A stretch of DNA of 64,000 bases, from contig NC_030994.1 of assembly GCF_000149955.1 (NCBI RefSeq), positions 1,693,776 to 1,757,775 on the forward strand, given 5' to 3'. A program made the position numbers and the translations under genes. The notes under the pieces are model-generated. The model worked only from the letters and a program-made list of their open reading frames with translations, made no database searches and had not been told where the DNA came from. Numbering within the stretch: the first letter of the stretch is position 1; the number at the start of each line of letters is the position of its first letter. The stretch comes from Fusarium oxysporum f. sp. lycopersici 4287 (taxonomy: Eukaryota; Ascomycota; Sordariomycetes; Hypocreales; Nectriaceae). Below, in pieces: positions 58,324 to 64,000 of this stretch.

Positions 58324-60726
58324 ATGGCAACGAAACCGCCGAATGAACCTCTACCTGATATTCCAAGTCCAGATATTCAGGATGATGATGACTCAATCAT
58401 TTGCAATCAAGACGAGGCTGAGGCAATATTGCAACCTGCTCTTAGTGATGCTGCTAGACATTTGACCTCACAAAACACGCCGGCCATCGAGAAAGCCTTA
58501 GCACTGGACAAGAGTCGAGCCGGATTGTTCGATGTGCCCATCGATAAACACGGTGACACAAGCCCTGATCTTTCATCTTCGCCCGAGACAACACCCCAGG
58601 TACCACAGATTGCTACCCCAGAGAGACCACCCGCAAAAGTATCGCCCAGTCAGCAGTACCGAAATGCTTTGCCTTCACCCTGGCAGGCTCAGCCGAAGCC
58701 TACAACCAAAGGTTCCACAAGCAGACCATCAGGAAGTATTCTGGGAAATGCCTTAGCTCCAGCTCGAAATCGTTCCAGGTCGGCAGGCCAAGAAGCACTA
58801 AGGAGACTGCAGAAAGCATGGCCTTCTCTTAGCCCTCCGACGCATCTGTTACCCTCGATGTCAAACTCGTTCTTTTCCAGCTCACACGACAAAGCAAGTG
58901 CCAGTACGTCAGGTGTCTCGAGTCACTCATCACCAGCAGCCCGCCAGCATTCGCCTCATATTCCTTCTGATGCGCTTGGTGTCTCTCAAGTGAGGCCTAG
59001 TCCGTCTCCGCAACAGGCTCGAGGACTCGCTCCTGCTCCTCGGGATCCTAACGCAGCCTCTGCGTCTGTACGACCCGGGGTTCTTCGACGGGTCACTTCT
59101 GATGAGAGTCACTTATATCACAGTCTTTCTCGCACTTCTTCTCTCGGTGACGACGAACAATTCCAGGATGTTCGTGAAATGGTCAATATTCGGTTCATGG
59201 CCTTGAAAGACAGCCTTCCTGACGTTCCAAACTTCAAGATGCCTAGCCTGCCCAAGCTTTACAGCCAAGCACGGAAGTCAACTCATTCACTCGGTGCATT
59301 CCACTCACCCGAACCGTCACCAACTCGCGCTCAGCTCCCCAAGGACTTCGATGTCAGCTCAAAGGATGGATCTGCTGTTCTCGATCGCGTCCTGGAGTCT
59401 CTGACTGGGGACTTGGTGATTATGGGCGGATACCGTGGTTCCGTCTTACGATCTGCCGAGCCACCTCACCAACAGGTCTGGGCCCCTGTGAAACTCGGCC
59501 TCAACATGCGAAAGGTCAATCTCGAAGTTGGCTTAGAGGATGAGGACGAGGAAAGAATGGAAGAGACTATTAAGCCTGACGGTATGCTGAAACACATCGG
59601 CCCCGTCGACGTCTCTCGAAAGTTTATCAAGAGACTGCGCTCGTGCGATAATGCTCGATCGGGAAAGCTGCGAATTTGGGACTATGGTTATGACTGGCGC
59701 CTGAGCCCGCATTTACTGTCTCGTAAATTACAAGAATATCTCCAAAAACTCCCTTCAAACCAAGGAGGGACACCGGCTGGATCTCGTGGAGCTCTTGTCA
59801 TATCTCACAGTTTGGGTGGTATCATCACACGGCATGCTGTCAACCAGAGACCTGATCTCTTCTCAGGGGTCTTGTACTGCGGCACACCGCAACGTTGCGT
59901 CAATATCCTGAACCCTCTTCGCCACGGTGATGTAGTCCTCCTGAATGAGAAGCTTCTCACAGCAAGCGTCAATTTCAGCATGCGGACGTCCTTCGTCTTT
60001 CTGCCTGAGGATGGTTTTTGTTTTGTGGATAGGAATACGGGAGAAGAGTATCCCATCGACTTTTACGATCCTCAGGAATGGATCAGGTGGCATCTGAGCC
60101 CGTGTATGCAGCCGGCTTTGCCGCCTCGCAACCGTCCTCAGTCATCTTCCTTCTCGTCCTTCCTCCCAAACTCTCTTCGGACTCGTGCTGACAGTAAGAG
60201 CGAGAAATGCCCACCTTCACCAACGGCGGCTGCCCGAGATCACAACCCTATCGCACCCCAGCTCAATGGAAGTGGTGCAAATGTGGAAGAATCAAAGCCT
60301 TCGGATCTGCAGCGTAAGCGTTACTTGGATTATCTCACCCGAACACTCGCAGCGACTCGCAAGTTTCGCTCAGAATTGGCCCACTTGCCAAGGCACCAGG
60401 AAGCCAACGCCTATCCTCCTCACGCTGTGTTATACGGCAAAAGTATTCCCACGGTGTACGCAGCCCAGGTCACTGGCCGTGAGGGTATATGCTATTCTGA
60501 TGCCTACGACGATCTTCTCTTCCGACCAGGTGATGGCGTTGTCTTGGCCAAGGAAGCCATGCTTCCAGAAGGCTACTCTATCGCTCGCGGCGGTCGTGTC
60601 TGTACCGAGCGCGGCCACATCACAATGCTCGGCGATCTGCCGGCCATGGGAAAGGCACTCGAGGCACTTGTCAGGGGCAGGCGGAAGGGCATCGGCATGG
60701 GCACTGGTGGTGACGAGGCAAAATAG
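58324..60726 (+). CDS. LCAT-like alpha/beta hydrolase
   Basis: A single-exon protein of 800 residues. The first 300 residues are Ser/Pro-rich and disordered. The hydrolase fold begins near residue 345: LTGDLVIMGGYRGSVLR, then RIWDYGYDWRLSPHLLSRKL, and the nucleophile elbow ALVISHSLGGIITRH with Ser496. Downstream, PGDGVV and GHITMLGD give a plausible Asp and His to complete the triad. This order resembles lecithin:cholesterol acyltransferase/PDAT and related phospholipases. No signal peptide or membrane segment is evident, so an intracellular lipase or acyltransferase is more likely than a secreted enzyme. The long linker at about residues 605-670 is Ser/Pro/Asn-rich. Whether it transfers acyl groups or only hydrolyses cannot be told from sequence. 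Confidence 0.83.
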   Translation: MATKPPNEPLPDIPSPDIQDDDDSIICNQDEAEAILQPALSDAARHLTSQNTPAIEKALALDKSRAGLFDVPIDKHGDTSPDLSSSPETTPQVPQIATPERPPAKVSPSQQYRNALPSPWQAQPKPTTKGSTSRPSGSILGNALAPARNRSRSAGQEALRRLQKAWPSLSPPTHLLPSMSNSFFSSSHDKASASTSGVSSHSSPAARQHSPHIPSDALGVSQVRPSPSPQQARGLAPAPRDPNAASASVRPGVLRRVTSDESHLYHSLSRTSSLGDDEQFQDVREMVNIRFMALKDSLPDVPNFKMPSLPKLYSQARKSTHSLGAFHSPEPSPTRAQLPKDFDVSSKDGSAVLDRVLESLTGDLVIMGGYRGSVLRSAEPPHQQVWAPVKLGLNMRKVNLEVGLEDEDEERMEETIKPDGMLKHIGPVDVSRKFIKRLRSCDNARSGKLRIWDYGYDWRLSPHLLSRKLQEYLQKLPSNQGGTPAGSRGALVISHSLGGIITRHAVNQRPDLFSGVLYCGTPQRCVNILNPLRHGDVVLLNEKLLTASVNFSMRTSFVFLPEDGFCFVDRNTGEEYPIDFYDPQEWIRWHLSPCMQPALPPRNRPQSSSFSSFLPNSLRTRADSKSEKCPPSPTAAARDHNPIAPQLNGSGANVEESKPSDLQRKRYLDYLTRTLAATRKFRSELAHLPRHQEANAYPPHAVLYGKSIPTVYAAQVTGREGICYSDAYDDLLFRPGDGVVLAKEAMLPEGYSIARGGRVCTERGHITMLGDLPAMGKALEALVRGRRKGIGMGTGGDEAK

Positions 60727-61084
60727 ACGGGTTCCGGCCGCGTCGGGGTAACACCGCGCAACATCATGCCGTCACTCGGCAACACGATACGGCACCAGAA
60801 GGAGTCGCCGCCACACCGGATATGGATGGGTATACGGTACCGCGGTAGAGGCTGCGAGTAAGCATTAGTACCTAGAGACGGAGGCATTGCATCTGCGTTA
60901 AACGAACGAATGAACGAATCACGAATGTGGAAGGATATGATAGATGTGTTGTTATACATGCATTATTGGACTGGCGTTGGATTGCCTCATCGTTCTGTAG
61001 CATAGCTTTTGTACGAATATTATAACACAAAAACATGATGCGGGCAGTATTTGAATTGAATCCCACCGTTGAAGTCTGACACGA
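60727..61084. other. 3' flank of the LCAT-like gene (0.36 kb)
   Basis: Non-coding sequence after the stop of the LCAT-like gene. I see nothing in it beyond short chance frames. Confidence 0.5.
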
Positions 61085-61348
61085 ATGACGCCGCGAGTCT
61101 TTCCAAATATCGTCCGCAAGCCCCCCTCTATGAACTGGATCCTTTCCAAATGTCCTTTTTGTGACCTGATAAGTCACAGTACCGATGATGAAATCCTATG
61201 TAACTTCCAGGATGAAGACAATGTGGGATTGGTTAGCGGTGCTGTTTTTCCCGCCCGAAGCACTTGTCCAAAATGTGAAAATGAATATGGGTATAAAGTA
61301 GAAGCAGTCGCTGTCTTCGCCTATAAGCAGAATGAGATGCCGAGCTGA
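61085..61348 (+). CDS. Possible small zinc-ribbon protein (hypothetical)
   Basis: An 87-codon frame with ATG at 61085 and a second ATG at codon 16. It contains two CxxC pairs 34 residues apart, KCPFCDLI (Cys23/Cys26) and STCPKCENEYGYK (Cys61/Cys64), with a lone Cys39 between, which is the layout of a small zinc ribbon. There is no known family I can name. It sits in the gap between the stops of the LCAT-like and 2EXR genes, so it may overlap their 3' untranslated regions, and its start context is weak. It is listed because the cysteine spacing is unlikely in a random frame, not because expression is supported. Confidence 0.33.
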   Translation: MTPRVFPNIVRKPPSMNWILSKCPFCDLISHSTDDEILCNFQDEDNVGLVSGAVFPARSTCPKCENEYGYKVEAVAVFAYKQNEMPS

Positions 61349-61604
61349 GCTGGGCATGTGTGAAAACGACTGATGACGCCCATATTGGCGTCTCTTAAAT
61401 AACCTCACCCAGCCTGTTGGTGGGTGGTTGCGGCACTTGGAGGATAGGGTGTCGTGGAGGCTCAGCGTTTATATTTCATTGGTGAAAGGAAGCCTAAGCC
61501 TTTCAACGTCCCCACGCTCTCTGCTTTCTGCAGGGTCTTGTGCTCAGTGGCTAAATCTGGTATGAGTAAAAGCATCTTAGCTTGTTCAGTAAGAACGTCT
61601 GTTC

Positions 61605-62392
61605 TCAAGCAGCACCGACGCTTTGGAAAGCGCTCAGCGGTAGAATCCTCCACTTGGGCGGTGTCCAGTCGGGGGTTTGTTGCCGTAGAGTTTGAATAGC
61701 GACTTCAATCTGTTGGGCCATGCGGACATAGACCATGGTTGGCTCTATGTAGGATAGAGACTCTGGTGTTTCCTCTGCGCGAGGAACGAATATGAGCTCC
61801 TCAAGTCCCGGCATACGCGACTGAATGCGGCGCAGCAACTCGACTGTGAGACTGGCGGCAGTCATGGAGCGATAGGTTGTGTCAACCCAAAATAGAGCAT
61901 CGTTGATAGCAAGGCGGCGCACAAGAGCGAGTTCTTCAGGATCGCACATTGACATGCAGGTTTGAAACTGAGAGTCTGCGGCCATGTAACCATCGCGAGG
62001 TCCAAAGTAGAGAATATCGCGATCGGGATCGAGGAAGACCTGACCAGGACCACGAGCAAAGCCAAAACCGAGTCCGTAGTACTTCAGAGCTTCACTGCGC
62101 GACTCGGCGCATGCGTGGAGGTTGGCGGGAATAATTGCTGAAGAGGTACACCCTGACCATGAGAAGGAGCTTGAGGAGCCGGACCATGAGGAACCGCATT
62201 GCATGGGCACGAGGCGCGCAGGAGGGAGGTTATAATTCCAGATCTTGACACGTAGTTCTGCGGGGAGTTGCTCGAAGTTGTGCTGAAAAGAAGAGTGTTA
62301 GAATCGGGCATCTAGGAAGAATGGGTTGGTTGGTGACTTACAAAGGTGCGAGACGTCGGTGATGGCGGGGCATACACTGTATGAGAAGACAT
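61605..62392 (-). CDS. 2EXR-domain protein
   Basis: Two exons on the minus strand: 62392-62342 encodes MSSHTVYAPPSPTSRTF and a 59-base intron joins it to 62282-61605, giving 242 residues. The junction yields TFHNFEQLPAELRVKIWNYN, the classic 2EXR opening (F..LP.E.R..IW). The middle has IIPANLHACAESRSEALKYY, followed by LDPDRDILYFGPRDGY, the usual second half of the domain. These proteins are very numerous in filamentous ascomycetes and their function is unknown. An insert rich in Ser and Gly (about residues 45-65) separates the two halves. The gene is convergent with the LCAT-like gene and the small candidate zinc-ribbon gene. Confidence 0.82.
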
Positions 62393-64000
62393 GTTGCAAG
62401 AAACGTATGAGGATAGGAGTGCCAGATAATATTGTGGCTGTAGTCGCAAACCCCAGGCGACACGCGCGGCGATAATGCGCCGCGAAACCAACGTTCAAAA
62501 GACCGTCAATTGTCGTGGTAGAGAGTAGTAGATGTCGATGGTGATGAAGTTTTGAGTTGGGCGTAAAGTAAGTAGATGAGTAGAGTTGAGTAGAATCAAA
62601 TGACCTGTGGTTCGGTTGAAGATATACAAAATATTACAATGAATCCTTCTTTCTCTGTTCTGAATGTCGGAATAGGCTCGAAAAGACAAAGTAAACACTG
62701 AGGGGCAGGTGAAGGATAATAAATATAACAAACAATGAGAGAGAAGACAAGATGAATAAGTGAATGACGACAGAGGGACTGGGAGAGGGAGTGTTGTTCA
62801 ATTTCCTATCACACGCCTATACCCCATCCATGCCTAAATCATTCGGTCCTCACTAGGTTAATAAAGGTCCAGTAGACAGACAGACCCATGCCTCTCTCTA
62901 GTCTCTCCTCCTACCGTAGGATCCATGTCCATGTCAAGTTGTTGATGCCCTTGTCATGTTCATACCCTTGACAGACCAAACTTATTCATACCCAGGGACA
63001 CATCGTTGATGATCCTTGTTAATCAACAATGAGAAAATGCCCCCAAGAGCGAAGCTTCCAATGTGATTTTCACTCATGTACCCGTCGGCAAAGGCTCAAG
63101 CCCAAGAGCATCCGTGGGTCATGGACCAATGGACCCAGCCACCCAGCCACGGAAAAGATACCAAAGTCCGAAGATTCTTGGCTTGTGTGTAAGTTGCCGG
63201 GAGAGGAACCCCAGTTGCGTTCGACGCTTGTGCAAGAGACTTCGATTCCAACTCGACTTGAGCAGTCAGAAAGGAAGACAAGAAAAGGGATGAAGCGCAC
63301 TTGACAGCCCGGAAACTGCAAAACGCACTCGCTCATATTCCCGGAAATACTTCTCCATATCCATACACCCCCTTCGGCAGCTTCCATTCCCCTCAGCCTG
63401 ACCTGACAGATCACAGCAGGAGGACAGAACTTTCTGCCAGCCTGATGCGACCCCGAGAGCAGCCCAGCCCAGGCACATCACGGACAGAACCGACTGCTCG
63501 GGTCCGGAGAGCCGGGGGTGCATTGAAGTGTAGTGTAATGTAGTGTAGGCTAACTGGCATTATTTACAGCCTAAGACGAAGCACAGGCTGCACAAGCGAC
63601 ATCACATCACATTCAACAGCAGCTCAAGTTAAGCCGTTCCAAGCCTAGGATCAGGCTCTTGGCAGTTACGTCTCTGATCTGATGGAACACGGATCATAGA
63701 GGCGCTGGTTGACTTCAGTCTTTTCTCAAAGTCGAGTGCTATGCCGCATTCAAGGCCGCCACAAATGGTGTTTGACTGATTGCTGCAACTCCAATGTTAC
63801 CCCGTTCCCGTGTCTCGCATGAGCCGCACACCACAGAGAGGGAAAACAAAAGAGCCTGAGTAGAAACAGGCAATCTTGCTAGTGAAATGAGCCCAGGAAT
63901 TTCGCCATCACGGAGGAAAATGGCCGGTGATAAGATATCTCGAGACTCCGCAAGCGTTTATTCCCCTTTCAGACTGTGTTTCCTGTTCCTTTTGCGAAGG
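62393..64000. other. 1.6 kb right-end region without a recognisable gene
   Basis: This contains the promoter of the 2EXR gene and sequence running off the window. Short frames around 63030-63540 overlap each other on both strands and show no domain. No RNA gene is seen. Confidence 0.5.

Overview
The window reads as nuclear DNA of a filamentous ascomycete, most likely a Sordariomycete close to Fusarium (Hypocreales). This is inferred from gene content and gene style, because no database was searched. Protein genes are cut by short introns (about 45-115 bases, a few near 200) with GT..AG ends and CTRAC-type branch sites, coding exons are moderately GC-rich, long pyrimidine-rich leaders precede several starts, and there are no operons or Shine-Dalgarno sites. 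A run of 100 Ns (2715-2814) marks a scaffold gap. I see no tRNA, rRNA, CRISPR array, transposon or secondary-metabolite cluster. About 20 genes lie in 64 kb, nearly all of them conserved housekeeping genes.

Layout. 1.7-7.7 kb: an unrecognised conserved fungal protein broken by a frameshift and the gap, then a PRCC-type nuclear protein divergent from a SIN1/AVO1 subunit of TORC2. 10.9-17.3 kb: a small Ser/Ala-rich GPI-type surface protein, an NFKBIL1-like protein and a ZIP (Atx2/SLC39A9-like) metal transporter. 20.6-28.8 kb: an F-box/WD40 SCF receptor of the Cdc4 type, pyruvate dehydrogenase E1 alpha, and DNA ligase I (CDC9). 29.4-39.6 kb: a CLC chloride transporter, a neurochondrin-like protein, an intronless FAD disulfide reductase, a VMA22-like V-ATPase assembly factor and an MFS transporter. 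43.7-47.9 kb: Cdc42 GTPase and a secretory arginase-family (agmatinase-like) enzyme. 52.1-62.4 kb: an Mrn1/Nrd1-like protein with four RRMs, an ACP6-like histidine phosphatase, an LCAT-like alpha/beta hydrolase, a possible small zinc-ribbon protein and a 2EXR-domain protein.

The genes do not form one pathway. Links that can be argued are signalling and polarity (SIN1 of TORC2, Cdc42), the G1/S and replication theme (Cdc4-type F-box protein, DNA ligase I), and organelle acidification (CLC exchanger and VMA22-like factor within 10 kb). The most rewarding details are at gene-structure level: DNA ligase I has two in-frame starts that would give mitochondrial and nuclear forms, and its PIP box is split by intron 1; the agmatinase-like enzyme has a 63-base stop-free intron in the middle of its metal-binding motif and a signal peptide plus C-terminal KDEL; the CLC protein has Thr where exchangers usually carry the proton glutamate; and the ZIP gene has a 17-base exon.
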